Source: Lutacidiplasma sp049802875
Lineage (GTDB): Archaea > Thermoplasmatota > Thermoplasmata > Lutacidiplasmatales > UBA184
DNA: 64,000 nucleotides
NCBI GenBank assembly: GCA_049802875.1
Contig: JBARNH010000024.1
Span: 1-64,000, forward strand
Direction: 5' to 3'
Positions 50,467 to 59,569 of this stretch are shown one piece after another; within the stretch, counting starts at the first letter, position 1, and every line of letters begins with the position of its first letter. A program made the translations under genes and the position numbers. The notes under the pieces were generated by a model. It did no database searches. It was not told the DNA's origin and saw only the letters and a list, made by a program, of their open reading frames with translations.

Positions 50467-51782
50467 GGGTCCCCCTCGGTCACGAGCGCGCGATGGAGGA
50501 GACGCAGAACCCGGGAACCTTGGGCGAGCGGGACGGCGACCGAAAGCGCGCGCGGGGTAGCGCTGAATCCCTCCGCCCCTCGGACCGCGCTCGACGGGAC
50601 GCGGTCGAGATCATCGAGGATACCGTCACCGATCGCAGTGACGATCGCGACGCGATACGGACCGTCGAGCATCGCGGCGGCCTCGCGGGTCACGGGCGCC
50701 AGCGCGCGAATCGCCGGCACAACCTGGTCCGGAGCGAGGACCAAGCACAGCAACGCCGACGAGGTGTACAATTGGACGAGGTTAACGCGGGCCGCCGAGA
50801 GTCGTTGGGAGACTTCCGCGACGATGCCGGGACGCTGACGACCCCCGGGAACCCGGAGTCGCAGCAGGCGCAGCGGTCGCAGTATCGTGAGCGCGCGGTT
50901 GCGTCGCCCTGCCCGAGGTGGGGCGATCGTCGTCACGATGGCCGGGTCTTCGAGGGAACGCACCCGAAGGGTGATCCCGTGGGCCCGCGCCGGTTCTATC
51001 GTCAGTGGGTGAAGCACCCGCGCGCCGAACTGCGCGAGCTCCTCTGCCTCTTCGTACGAAAGCTCCGGTATCGGTCGGGCGTCCGGGACCTCGTGAGGGT
51101 CGGCCGAGAGGACCGCGACATGCCGTTTGACGAGCTCGACGCGGGAGGCCCCAAGCAGTGCGGCGATCCCGGCGGCCGCGTAGTCGGAACCGCCGCGTCC
51201 GAGGGTCGCGACCCGGCCCTCGAGGCTTCGTCCAAAGTATCCGGTGACGATCGGCACCTGACCGGCGGAGAGGATCCGCCCGAGTCCGCGACGCACCGCC
51301 GCGCCCGAACGGTCGAAGAGGATGCACGACGCGCCGTACGCGTTATCGGTGATCAACCCCAGATGATCCGCCTCGACGGGCACGACCGGAAGGTCCTGCT
51401 CCCGGAGCCGCGAAGTGAGCCAGTGTACGGCGAGGCGTTCCCCCTGACTCAGGACCCGGTCACTGAGTGCGGCATCGCGCCCCGGTGTTTCCTCGACCAA
51501 CCGAAGGAGACGGTCGAGTCGCTCGAGGTGACGGCGACCCGCCGGAGGCAGTCCGGGATGGCGGCGACGTACCTCCTCAAGGACGCGACGGTGGGTGGTG
51601 CGCGACCGCGGGTGGGAAAGGGCTCCGGCCAGAAGGTCCGTCACGCCCTCGCGGGCCGACGACACGACCACGACCGGTACTCCCTCCCCGAGAACCGAGA
51701 TGATCTCTCGTCCGACCCGCGCCGGGTCTTCGAGTGAGGCCCCACCGAACTTGATCACGACCGGAGCGCGATGTTTTTTCAC
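50463..51782 (-). CDS. lysC: Aspartate kinase
   Basis: Phosphorylates aspartate, first step of the aspartate family. 439 residues from a GTG overlapping asd. The amino-acid kinase start VVIKFGGASLEDPARVG, the FGRSLEGRVATLGRGGSDY substrate loop and a C-terminal ACT pair (RPGIVAEVSQRLSAARVNLV) are visible. In this operon its product, with Asd, yields aspartate semialdehyde, which ADH synthase at the head of the array uses. Confidence 0.94.
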   Translation of the reverse strand: MKKHRAPVVIKFGGASLEDPARVGREIISVLGEGVPVVVVSSAREGVTDLLAGALSHPRSRTTHRRVLEEVRRRHPGLPPAGRRHLERLDRLLRLVEETPGRDAALSDRVLSQGERLAVHWLTSRLREQDLPVVPVEADHLGLITDNAYGASCILFDRSGAAVRRGLGRILSAGQVPIVTGYFGRSLEGRVATLGRGGSDYAAAGIAALLGASRVELVKRHVAVLSADPHEVPDARPIPELSYEEAEELAQFGARVLHPLTIEPARAHGITLRVRSLEDPAIVTTIAPPRAGRRNRALTILRPLRLLRLRVPGGRQRPGIVAEVSQRLSAARVNLVQLYTSSALLCLVLAPDQVVPAIRALAPVTREAAAMLDGPYRVAIVTAIGDGILDDLDRVPSSAVRGAEGFSATPRALSVAVPLAQGSRVLRLLHRALVTEGDP

Positions 51783-52861
51783 GGTCCCGGAGCCCTCCCC
51801 GAAGGGAGCAGTCCCTCGTCCAGTGCCAGCTCAGCGTTAAGGACCGACGCACCAGCCCCTCCGCGGATCGCGTTGTGCGAGAGGAGGAAGAAGCGGAGAT
51901 ACGGTGGGTCCCACCGGATGCGCCCGATCACCGCGGCCATTCCCCGGGCGCGCACGGGGCTGCCGGCCCATCGGTCGCGGATCGGTTGGGGCCGGTCCGG
52001 TTCCGATCGGAGCTCGACCGGCGGATGGGGCGCGCTGGGGAGCGAGCGACCCGCGAGCGGGTCGAAGGTGCGGATCGCTCCTTCGATTTCGGCGCGAGTC
52101 GGGCGACGCGTCGCCTCGAGGGTGACGGCCTCCAGGTGCCCCTCGCGCGTCGCCACTCGTGCGCAATGCACCACGAACGGTGTGGAGAGCGGAGCGATGC
52201 GGGGTCCGTGCCGGGCCCCGAGCAGACGTGCCGACTCGCGGGCGACCTTCTCCTCCTCCTCTTGCACGAACGGGACAACGTTGTCGGTGATCGCGAGTGA
52301 CGGGACACCGGGGTAACCCGCACCCGAGAGGGACTGGTAGGTGCTCACGTGCACGGCCCGAGGGCGGAGGAGCGGTACGAGCGGTGCGAGGCCAAGGACG
52401 AGGCCGGTCGCCGAGCAGTTGGGATTGGTCACGAGGAGCCCGGTCCCGCGGGGGCGCGCTTCGGTGATCCGGAGATGGTCGGCGTTGACCTCCGGAACGA
52501 GGAGAGGTACGCGGGGATCCATTCGGTGGTCCGCTGCGTTCGAGAACACGGAGATCCCCTGGCGGACGATCTCTGTCTCGATCGGGCCGGCCGTTCCGGA
52601 GGGGAGCGCGGAGAACGCAACCTGAACCCCCGCACGGCGGAGGAGCGCCGGTGTGATGCGTTCGAGCCGCCGGTCGGCAAGGACGGGCGGCGGAGCCTCG
52701 GCGAGCTGCCACACCGCGTCCAACGTTTTTCGGTACGACCGTACGCCCGCCCCCAGCGCGATGAGATCGAAGGAAGGGTGGTCGGCCAACAGCCGAGCGA
52801 AGTGTTGACCGATGTAGCCGCTCGCCCCGAGAATCGCGCACGGGATCTTCTCCGCGGTCAC
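51779..52861 (-). CDS. asd: Aspartate-semialdehyde dehydrogenase
   Basis: Reduces aspartyl phosphate to aspartate semialdehyde with NADPH. 360 residues. The Rossmann loop is AILGASGYIGQHFARLL; the nucleophilic Cys is in TNPNCSATGL, and the catalytic His in FVVHCARVATREGH. It is of the fungal/archaeal subfamily by length and the SLSGAGYPGVPS segment. Overlaps aroC upstream and lysC downstream. Confidence 0.95.
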   Translation of the reverse strand: MTAEKIPCAILGASGYIGQHFARLLADHPSFDLIALGAGVRSYRKTLDAVWQLAEAPPPVLADRRLERITPALLRRAGVQVAFSALPSGTAGPIETEIVRQGISVFSNAADHRMDPRVPLLVPEVNADHLRITEARPRGTGLLVTNPNCSATGLVLGLAPLVPLLRPRAVHVSTYQSLSGAGYPGVPSLAITDNVVPFVQEEEEKVARESARLLGARHGPRIAPLSTPFVVHCARVATREGHLEAVTLEATRRPTRAEIEGAIRTFDPLAGRSLPSAPHPPVELRSEPDRPQPIRDRWAGSPVRARGMAAVIGRIRWDPPYLRFFLLSHNAIRGGAGASVLNAELALDEGLLPSGRAPGP

Positions 52862-53943
52862 GGAACGTACCCTCCCTGAAACGCGAGGTCCGTCAGGGCC
52901 ATCGCGGTGACCGACTCGAGCACGACCACCGCCCGGGGCACAATGCAGGGGTCATGCCGGCCCGTGATGACGAGGGTCTGATTCGTTCGGTCGGCGAGGT
53001 TCACGGTCCGCTGAGGGCGAGGGATGGACGAAGTCGGCTTCACTACGGCCCGGAAGACGACTGGCATCCCGGTGGCGAGCCCACCGAGGATCCCCCCCGC
53101 GTGGTTCGTTTCGGTTCGCACTTTACCTTCCAGCCAAACGAACGAGTCGTTGTGTTCGCTCCCCCGCATCCGAGCCGCACGGAAACCGGCCCCGAATTCG
53201 ATCCCCTTTACTGCCGGGACCGAGAACACGGCGTGCGCGATCGTGCTTTCGATCGAGTCAAAGAACGGCTCTCCCAAGCCGACCGGCACTCCGTCGGCCC
53301 GGACCTCCACGACGCCGCCCAGGCTGTCCCCGTCGCGTCGGGCTTGGGCGATCGCTTCTTCCATCCGGGGCGCGGCCTCCGGGTCCGGGGTCCCGACCTC
53401 GTTGCGTTCGGACCGTTCCCGTAGGTTGGGGATGTCCAGCCCCTCCGGGATATCCGCATCGACCGGCCCGACGGACCGGGTATATCCGACCAGGTCAATG
53501 CCGTGGGTGCCGAGCATCTGTCGCCCGATGGACCCGGCGATCACGAGGCCCACCGTCATTCGTCCGGAGAAGATCCCGCCGCCCGAGAGGTCGGCGTCCG
53601 CGCCGTAGCGGATCCGAGCGGGGTAGTCCGCGTGACCGGGCCGAGGCGTATCGTGCATCCGGTCGTACGGTTCGCGCCGAACGTCCTCGTTGGCGACATG
53701 CGCGCGGAACGAGGAGCCGTCGGCTCGCCCGTCGACCCATCCGGAGTCCACGACCAGCCGATCCTCTTCTTGGCGCTTTGTCGCGAGTCGGCGGCCGACC
53801 GGTCGACGACGATCGAGTTGACCTTGGATCTGCGCGAGGTCGACGGGAGTGCCGGGGGGGATCCCGTCGATCGAAACTCCCACCTCCGGACCGTGGCTCG
53901 ACCCGAAAATCGTAGCCCGGAACCGTTCTCCATAGTGCATCAT
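52858..53943 (-). CDS. aroC: Chorismate synthase
   Basis: Removes phosphate from EPSP to make chorismate, using reduced FMN. 361 residues from the ATG at 53943 in ATGATG, overlapping the aroA stop (an ATG one codon later is equally possible). Signatures: GSSHGPEVGVSIDG (His base), RPGHADYPARIRYG, ARRDGDSLGGVVEV and the second His in GRHDPCIVPRAVVV. A long in-frame extension upstream lies over aroA and is not coding. Confidence 0.95.
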   Translation of the reverse strand: MMHYGERFRATIFGSSHGPEVGVSIDGIPPGTPVDLAQIQGQLDRRRPVGRRLATKRQEEDRLVVDSGWVDGRADGSSFRAHVANEDVRREPYDRMHDTPRPGHADYPARIRYGADADLSGGGIFSGRMTVGLVIAGSIGRQMLGTHGIDLVGYTRSVGPVDADIPEGLDIPNLRERSERNEVGTPDPEAAPRMEEAIAQARRDGDSLGGVVEVRADGVPVGLGEPFFDSIESTIAHAVFSVPAVKGIEFGAGFRAARMRGSEHNDSFVWLEGKVRTETNHAGGILGGLATGMPVVFRAVVKPTSSIPRPQRTVNLADRTNQTLVITGRHDPCIVPRAVVVLESVTAMALTDLAFQGGYVP

Positions 53944-55211
53944 CGGTTCGACCTCCGGCGGAGCGAATCCAGCGCTCGCCAAAACTCGGGGTACGACTTG
54001 GCGACCGCGCTCGCGTCCTCGATGGTGGAGGGGCGATCTCCCGCGAGGGCGGCCACCCCGGCGCTCATCACGATCCGATGATCGTCGAGACCCCGCAGGC
54101 CGAAGCCCCGAGGATGCGCCGTCCCTCGAATGGTGAGCCCACCCCGCTCGGTCCGAACCTCCGCGCCCATCGCCCGGGCCAGGAGGCGGGTCCCGAGCTG
54201 CCGGTTCGATTCCTTGTGCACGACCTGGGGCGCCCCCTCCAGTCGACTCCGACCGGGGATCGTCGCGGCGAGCACTCCCGCGAGAGGATACAGGTCCGGC
54301 GAACCCGTCAAGTCGACCGTGAACCGGCGCAGGTTCCCGCCGTCGACCGTCGCCCCGTCCGATTGCTGATGGACCTCCGCTCCCGCGGAACGAAGAAGAT
54401 CGAGGATCGTAAGGTCGGCTTGGGGCCATTTCGTGGATACACCCGTGACCCGGACTTTTCCTCCGGTGACCCCCCCCGCGGCCCAAAAGTACGCCGCGGA
54501 GGATGCGTCGCCCGGTACTCGCATCCCGGCGCGCCGGTAATTCTGGGAGCCGGGGATCGAGAATCGCCGTCCGCGCCGATTCACCCGAACCCGGTGGTAT
54601 CGGATCACTGCGAGGGTCGCCGCGATGTATGGCTCGGAGACGATCGGGCCGACGAGCTCAAGCGAAGAATCCCCGGGAACGGTGGGTAGGGTCAAGAGGA
54701 GGGCCGAGGCGAACTGGGAGCTGAGGGACGCCCGGAGGCGAACCGCGCCCCCGTGCAGGGGTCCGCGTACGGTCACCGGAAGTTCCCCCAACCCCGACGG
54801 TCGCTCGCAGGTGGCGCCGAGCGACTTCAGCGCGCGCAACAGTTCCGCCATCGGTCGGTGGGGGAGACGGCCCCGGCCCCGCAGGCGGACGGGGCGGGTC
54901 GACCGGCCAGCGAGCGCGGCGACGAATCGCAGGGTCGTTCCCGACTCGCCACAATCGATCGACGCGAGGCGCCGCGAATGGACGGGAGAGGAGGTGACGG
55001 TCCATCGACGGGGTGAGAACCGTACGAGGGACCCGAGCGGTCGGAGGGCGTGCGCCGTGGCCCGGGTGTCGTCGGCATCGAGGGGGTTCTCAACGGTGTA
55101 TCGGTGTTCGGCGAGGTGTCCCGCGACGAGGGCCCGATGGGTGTAGCTCTTCGATGGAGGGGCCCGAATGGTTCCGGCGACTCGGCCCGGACTGATACGG
55201 ACAGCGCTCAC
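53940..55211 (-). CDS. aroA: 3-phosphoshikimate 1-carboxyvinyltransferase (EPSP synthase)
   Basis: Adds the enolpyruvyl group of PEP to shikimate-3-phosphate. 423 residues from a GTG overlapping the shikimate kinase stop. Motifs: PPSKSYTHRALVAG (PEP and substrate lysine), DCGESGTTLRF, VPGDASSAAYF, and HKESNRQLGTRLLARAMGAE near the C-terminus. Two-domain inside-out alpha/beta barrel, complete. Confidence 0.95.
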   Translation of the reverse strand: MSAVRISPGRVAGTIRAPPSKSYTHRALVAGHLAEHRYTVENPLDADDTRATAHALRPLGSLVRFSPRRWTVTSSPVHSRRLASIDCGESGTTLRFVAALAGRSTRPVRLRGRGRLPHRPMAELLRALKSLGATCERPSGLGELPVTVRGPLHGGAVRLRASLSSQFASALLLTLPTVPGDSSLELVGPIVSEPYIAATLAVIRYHRVRVNRRGRRFSIPGSQNYRRAGMRVPGDASSAAYFWAAGGVTGGKVRVTGVSTKWPQADLTILDLLRSAGAEVHQQSDGATVDGGNLRRFTVDLTGSPDLYPLAGVLAATIPGRSRLEGAPQVVHKESNRQLGTRLLARAMGAEVRTERGGLTIRGTAHPRGFGLRGLDDHRIVMSAGVAALAGDRPSTIEDASAVAKSYPEFWRALDSLRRRSNR

Positions 55212-56086
55212 CGAGTCTCACCCCCGTGGTCCGCTCGAACTGAGGAGAACGCGACGGTCCTCCGGTCTCCCGGAGCGTCTTCAAACGCCCGCGCGACCTC
55301 GCGGAGCTGCTCTCGAGGGGCGACCGCGGCGAGGGTCGGGCCCAGTCCGCACACTCCGCTTGCGATGGCGCCCCGTGTCCGAAGATTGGCGCGAAGCGCG
55401 TCGTAATCATAGCGGAGCACCCGCTCCACGAGGCGAGTGTTTTCTCGCATCGCCGCCGGCCAATCCCCGCCGAGTGCCGCGTCGACCGCAACCTGACTCT
55501 GGGACGCTTCCGCCCGGAAGGCCGAAGCCCATTCCGGCGACGGCCGGTGGGTGTAGTTAGGGATGTACAGAACCACGCCGAGACCGGGGTCGGTCGGATA
55601 CGTCATGAGGAGTTCCCCTCGGCGATTGTCGGTGACGACCACCCCCGCCGATAGCCCGGCGAGAGCGTCGTCGAGGGCCCCCGTGGCACTCAGGCCCACC
55701 GCTTGGGAGATCACGGCGGACATTCGGGCTATTTCGACGGGTTCGACCGAGACGTCTGTGGCCCGGGCGACGGCAAGGACCACGGCGGAGCTCACCGCGC
55801 TCGAGCTCTTGAGTCCCCGCGCCGCGGGAATGTCGGTCCGCAACGTCAGTTCGCCCGAACCCGAGCTCCCCGGCGCGAACCGACGGAGCGCCTCGGTCAG
55901 CGCAGAGATCACGAGGGGCGTCCGGACCTCCTCGGGAACTCGGACGTCCCATTTCCCGTGGGACCCCGCAGGATGCAGCTCGACCTCGGCACGAGCTCGG
56001 AGGTCGACTCCAACCGCGGAACCGATGCCGGTCGGCAGAGCATTGACGATCGTGATCGCCGCCGTCGTTTCGCCGACTCCCCTCAC
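55208..56086 (-). CDS. aroK: Shikimate kinase, archaeal GHMP type
   Basis: Phosphorylates shikimate; the archaeal form belongs to the GHMP kinases and is unrelated to bacterial AroK. 292 residues from the GTG at 56086 (GTGA overlap). The ATP loop PAARGLKSSSAVSSAVV and the GLSATGALDDALAG substrate segment are clear; it begins with the NALPTGIGSAVGVDL strand of this kinase. Its position between AroDE and EPSP synthase agrees with the function. Confidence 0.94.
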   Translation of the reverse strand: MRGVGETTAAITIVNALPTGIGSAVGVDLRARAEVELHPAGSHGKWDVRVPEEVRTPLVISALTEALRRFAPGSSGSGELTLRTDIPAARGLKSSSAVSSAVVLAVARATDVSVEPVEIARMSAVISQAVGLSATGALDDALAGLSAGVVVTDNRRGELLMTYPTDPGLGVVLYIPNYTHRPSPEWASAFRAEASQSQVAVDAALGGDWPAAMRENTRLVERVLRYDYDALRANLRTRGAIASGVCGLGPTLAAVAPREQLREVARAFEDAPGDRRTVAFSSVRADHGGETR

Positions 56087-57582
56087 GGACCCTCCGAGAT
56101 CGTCGCCTTGAGCTCCTCGGGAGCCGGCTCGGAGCCCCACCATATGGCGAAGCTCGCGGCGGCTTGATAGACGAGCAGGCGCCAGCCGTCCTCGTACCGA
56201 CCCCCCACATGCTCGATGGCCTCTTGGATGGCCGAGTCCTTCGCCGAGTAGACCCAATCGAGGACTTGGGTTCGGGGTCCGAGAAGTTGGGCGAGCGGGA
56301 CATCGAGGGGCCCGGCGCCGTCTCGCCCCACGCTGGTCGCATGGACGACCAGGGAAAACGGACGAACATCGGCCGCCATGAGGTGGGTCGCTCCCAAGCG
56401 CCGAGCAAGCGCCTCGGCCCGTTCGAGGTTGCGCGCGACGACGTACGCGGGGACGTTTAGTCCCCGAGCGGCGGCGAGGGTCGCCGCCGCCGCCCCGCCG
56501 GCCCCCACGACGACCAATTCCTTCCCGTTCCATATCCCCGCGCGACGGTATTCGTCGAGCCGCCGAAGGATGGCGACGAGGTCGGTGTTCTCCGCTTCGA
56601 CTTCATCGTGACGCAACGAGAGGCAGTTGGCGGCGCCGCAGAGTCGCGCCCCCGGACTAACGCGGGTTGCGGCCTCCAGCGCGGCGGTCTTCCATGGGTG
56701 GGTGACGTTCAGGCCGACGAACCGGCCGTCGGCCAGGGGGCCGAGCGATTCCACGAACTCGGACTCCGAGGCGATGTCAAGCGAGACGTAGAGGCCCGGG
56801 ATTCCGGCGGAGTCCATCCAACGCGAATGCAGGTACGGGCTTCGCGAATGGTCCACGGGATGCCCTATCACCGCGAAGAGCGGCGCGTCGAGATTCCCAG
56901 AGAAGAATCGTCGCAACCGATTCCCGGGGAGCTGGCTTGCTTCGACCCGAAGTCGAGCGCCGATTCCCTTGGTCTCGGGAAGGCTTGCGTAGACGAGCGG
57001 AAAGCGGAACCGCCGCGACCACGCTCGAAGAAGCGCCCCGGAGGGTCCGGTAGTTAGCACGACCGTTGGGGTCGCCCTCGCCGCCTCGAGAACGGGTAGG
57101 ATCTCTTTGAGAAGGGTGCCCACGCTCGCCGGGATCACCACCTTTCGAATCGACCCGGGCGCGGACGGGCCGTTCACGCACCGGACCACATCGGCGGGCG
57201 AAGTTCCCTCAGGAAGGTGCGTCGAGAGTATTCGGCCCGGCGCGCCGTGCCGATCCAATCGGTCGATGGTAGGCCCGTCCCGTGTTTCCTCGAGGTCGAT
57301 CCATCGGAACGGCAGTCGGGCCAGTGCCTCGAGGTTCGCCCCGCGTTCCTCGGGCGCGTCGGGTCCCTCTCCGCCCTCGGCCCGCGATCGAAGCGTGGCG
57401 ACGAGGGGCAGCGGAGTCGGAAACAGCTCGTGAGCCCGGGCGCGGTCCGCCATCGTCCAGCGATCCAGTCGGATCTCGGCAAGGTCGGCACCCCCCTGCC
57501 GGGCGAGCTCGGCTTCGGCCCGTGTCTCGCTCACCGTGCGACCGGGAAGAGTCACGGTGATGAGCGGGAGGTCGGCGATCAT
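56083..57582 (-). CDS. aroDE: Bifunctional 3-dehydroquinate dehydratase / shikimate dehydrogenase
   Basis: 499 residues, two enzymes in one chain. Residues 1-215 are type I dehydroquinate dehydratase: LAEIRLDRW, STHLPEGTSPADV (His) and the Schiff-base lysine in IRKVVIPA. Residues about 225-499 are shikimate dehydrogenase: VIGHPVDHSRSPYLHS, GLNVTHPWKTAAL (catalytic Lys), GAANCL, ENTDLVAILRRL and the NADP loop VVGAGGAAAATL. The start ATG at 57582 overlaps the DHQ synthase II stop. Fused AroDE is well known in plants and in chlamydiae, and less common in archaea. Confidence 0.95.
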   Translation of the reverse strand: MIADLPLITVTLPGRTVSETRAEAELARQGGADLAEIRLDRWTMADRARAHELFPTPLPLVATLRSRAEGGEGPDAPEERGANLEALARLPFRWIDLEETRDGPTIDRLDRHGAPGRILSTHLPEGTSPADVVRCVNGPSAPGSIRKVVIPASVGTLLKEILPVLEAARATPTVVLTTGPSGALLRAWSRRFRFPLVYASLPETKGIGARLRVEASQLPGNRLRRFFSGNLDAPLFAVIGHPVDHSRSPYLHSRWMDSAGIPGLYVSLDIASESEFVESLGPLADGRFVGLNVTHPWKTAALEAATRVSPGARLCGAANCLSLRHDEVEAENTDLVAILRRLDEYRRAGIWNGKELVVVGAGGAAAATLAAARGLNVPAYVVARNLERAEALARRLGATHLMAADVRPFSLVVHATSVGRDGAGPLDVPLAQLLGPRTQVLDWVYSAKDSAIQEAIEHVGGRYEDGWRLLVYQAAASFAIWWGSEPAPEELKATISEGP

Positions 57583-58610
57583 CTCTCCTCGATGGTCTCC
57601 TCGACCGCCTGGCCCAAGTGACGGGCGGCAGGAAGTCGCACGGCGTAAGCGATGAGCCCGGGCGCGGCGTCGGTCGTGGCCACCCTCCCCGTCTCCGTCG
57701 AGAGGCGAACGGTTTCCGCTTCCTGGAGGAAAACGGTCCTCGGGGTCTCGTGATCGTCCGCAGTGATCAGTACCAGGGGACGGCGTTCGATCTTGATTCG
57801 GCCCACCCGCGCGGACCGCACTCCCCCCTCCGGCTGCGCCACGAGTACCGCGTCCCCGGGACTCAGCTCCGAAAGGTATCGAGTCGAGCCGTCGGCCATG
57901 AGTACGTACGAGTGCGGCGCGCCGGCGTTCACGCGGAACGCTCGCGGGCGGCTGAACGTAGATCCGACCGCCTCGCTCGCGACGTGGAAGAGGAACGCCG
58001 CGGCGCTGCCGACCAGGAGACCATCCTCTGGCGCCAGCAGCGAGGTAGTGTCCACGAGGACTCGGTGCCCGACACCGGCCGGGCGGACCGCCGAGATTCG
58101 TGCCCGGGTCCACTCCAGCCGCGTGGGTATCGGTCCTTCGAGGATCGACTCGAGGAGATCGACCTCCTCCGGAGCTCGGACCTCCACGAAAACGCGGTCG
58201 GCCCCATGTTCCAACGCCCCCAGGGCCCCGGGAACTTCGAGGGGTGTCCGGGCGTAGACCCACACGGCATGCCGTCGGCCCCGTGACGCGATCGCATTCT
58301 CGAGTGGGATCATCCGGTCCCCCGTCCACTCGATCGCGAGGACCCCGCCGTCGGGGATGAGGCGGGCGGCCGCCGCAAGCTCCGAGGCGTCTCCCACCGA
58401 AACGACCGGCACCCCCGCTTCGGGGAGCGTCGCCCCGAAGAGCCGGTCGCCGCGTCGGACGACTACCTCTTCCTCCGGGCGTCCCTCGATCGCGTCCGTC
58501 GTCGCATCGTGGAACCGTTGAAAGCCTCGATGTCGCGCCCGTTCTAGGATCGCCGCCCGTAGCGCCGGCTCCGCGGACGGGAGTGCAATCGTCACCCGGT
58601 CCCGAGTCAC
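57579..58610 (-). CDS. aroB': 3-dehydroquinate synthase II
   Basis: Archaeal enzyme that oxidatively deaminates and cyclises ADH to 3-dehydroquinate with NAD; unrelated to bacterial AroB. 343 residues from the GTG at 58610 (GTGA overlap with ADH synthase). Typical segments: LAIEWTGDRMIPLENAIAS (given in part, positions about 93-111), DRVFVEVRAPEEV, GHRVLVDTTSLLAPEDGLLV and FRVNAGAPHSYVL. Complete. Confidence 0.94.
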   Translation of the reverse strand: MTRDRVTIALPSAEPALRAAILERARHRGFQRFHDATTDAIEGRPEEEVVVRRGDRLFGATLPEAGVPVVSVGDASELAAAARLIPDGGVLAIEWTGDRMIPLENAIASRGRRHAVWVYARTPLEVPGALGALEHGADRVFVEVRAPEEVDLLESILEGPIPTRLEWTRARISAVRPAGVGHRVLVDTTSLLAPEDGLLVGSAAAFLFHVASEAVGSTFSRPRAFRVNAGAPHSYVLMADGSTRYLSELSPGDAVLVAQPEGGVRSARVGRIKIERRPLVLITADDHETPRTVFLQEAETVRLSTETGRVATTDAAPGLIAYAVRLPAARHLGQAVEETIEER

Positions 58611-59371
58611 GTTCCGAGGTCCGACCCTCCGTGGAGTAGGGACGCGATGCGGCGAGCCAGCGCGCCGACCGGCGGCCGCTGGAATAAGTTCCGCCCTATG
58701 CAGATCCCGGCCCCGCCGGAACGGAGACTTTCCTCGATGATCCTGAGGATCGACGCCTCGTCGTCCATTCGAACCCCCCCGCCGATGAGCACCGGCACCG
58801 GAGTGGTCCGGCAAAGTTTGGCGAACTCCTCGGCAGAACCCGGGTAGCTGGTCTTCACGATGTCGGCGCCGAGGTCCGCGGCGGCGCGAGCCGCGTGCCG
58901 GAGGTCGTCCGGGGTTCCCCCGTCGGCCTTTTTCACATACGCCATGCAGAGCAACGGAAGGCCGAGCTGGCCGCACTGGTCGGCCGCGGTCCCCAGATCC
59001 GTCAGCATGTTGCCTTCCTCCGCGACACCAAAGTTCACCTGAACCGAGAGCACGTCGGCTCCGAGGGCCACTGCCTCGGCAGCCGTCCCGACGAGCCGCT
59101 TGTGATGCGAGGTCGGCCCCAGGCTCGTCGATGCGGAGACGTGAATCCCCAGCAGGGTTCTTGGAGCCAACACCGGAGCGAGCTCGCGCGCCGCGCCTTT
59201 CGATACGATCAGGAGGTCCGCGCCCCCTTCCTGCAACTCCCGCGCCAGCGGAGCCAACTCCTCGAGGCCGTCGATCGGCCCCATCGACACCGCGTGGTCG
59301 AGCGGGACCGAGAACAGTCTTCGCCTCGGGTCGGGAAACAGTCGCCGCAGTCGGATCGTCTTTCCGTACAT
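58607..59371 (-). CDS. aroA': 2-amino-3,7-dideoxy-D-threo-hept-6-ulosonate (ADH) synthase
   Basis: Class I aldolase-like enzyme that joins aspartate semialdehyde with a deoxyketohexose phosphate, entry step of the archaeal aromatic pathway. 254 residues from the ATG at 59371, preceded by a strong AAGGAGGA with 8-nt spacing; an in-frame upstream start at 59443 would cover the leader. Motifs: FSVPLDHAVSMGP, YVKKADGG and the Schiff-base lysine in DIVKTSYPGS; the phosphate loop is IGGGVRMDDEAS. First gene of the 15-gene array. Confidence 0.95.
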   Translation of the reverse strand: MYGKTIRLRRLFPDPRRRLFSVPLDHAVSMGPIDGLEELAPLARELQEGGADLLIVSKGAARELAPVLAPRTLLGIHVSASTSLGPTSHHKRLVGTAAEAVALGADVLSVQVNFGVAEEGNMLTDLGTAADQCGQLGLPLLCMAYVKKADGGTPDDLRHAARAAADLGADIVKTSYPGSAEEFAKLCRTTPVPVLIGGGVRMDDEASILRIIEESLRSGGAGICIGRNLFQRPPVGALARRIASLLHGGSDLGT

Positions 59372-59426
59372 CGGTTTTTCCTCCTTCGTTTGTTTTCGAA
59401 GGGAGACCACCGAAAGGGAGCGGCCC

Positions 59427-59434
59427 GTTATCGT
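59427..59434 (-). promoter_or_regulatory. Candidate promoter of the aspartate-to-tryptophan array
   Basis: Minus-strand ACGATAAC, about 59 nt before the ADH synthase ATG, predicting a leader of roughly 30 nt that carries the strong ribosome binding site. No tryptophan-codon leader peptide and no clear operator repeat are visible. Confidence 0.35.
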
Positions 59435-59569
59435 GCGGGGCACGTCGGGGCGGCGCCCTCCCGGCGCCTCCCGTTCACCAGAGCCAGACCGCGGCAGCCC
59501 GGAGGCCCGTCCGCGTAGCGCAGAGTCGGACGGTTCGGCCCGCCATCTTCCGTCGGAACCGGTCCCCCT

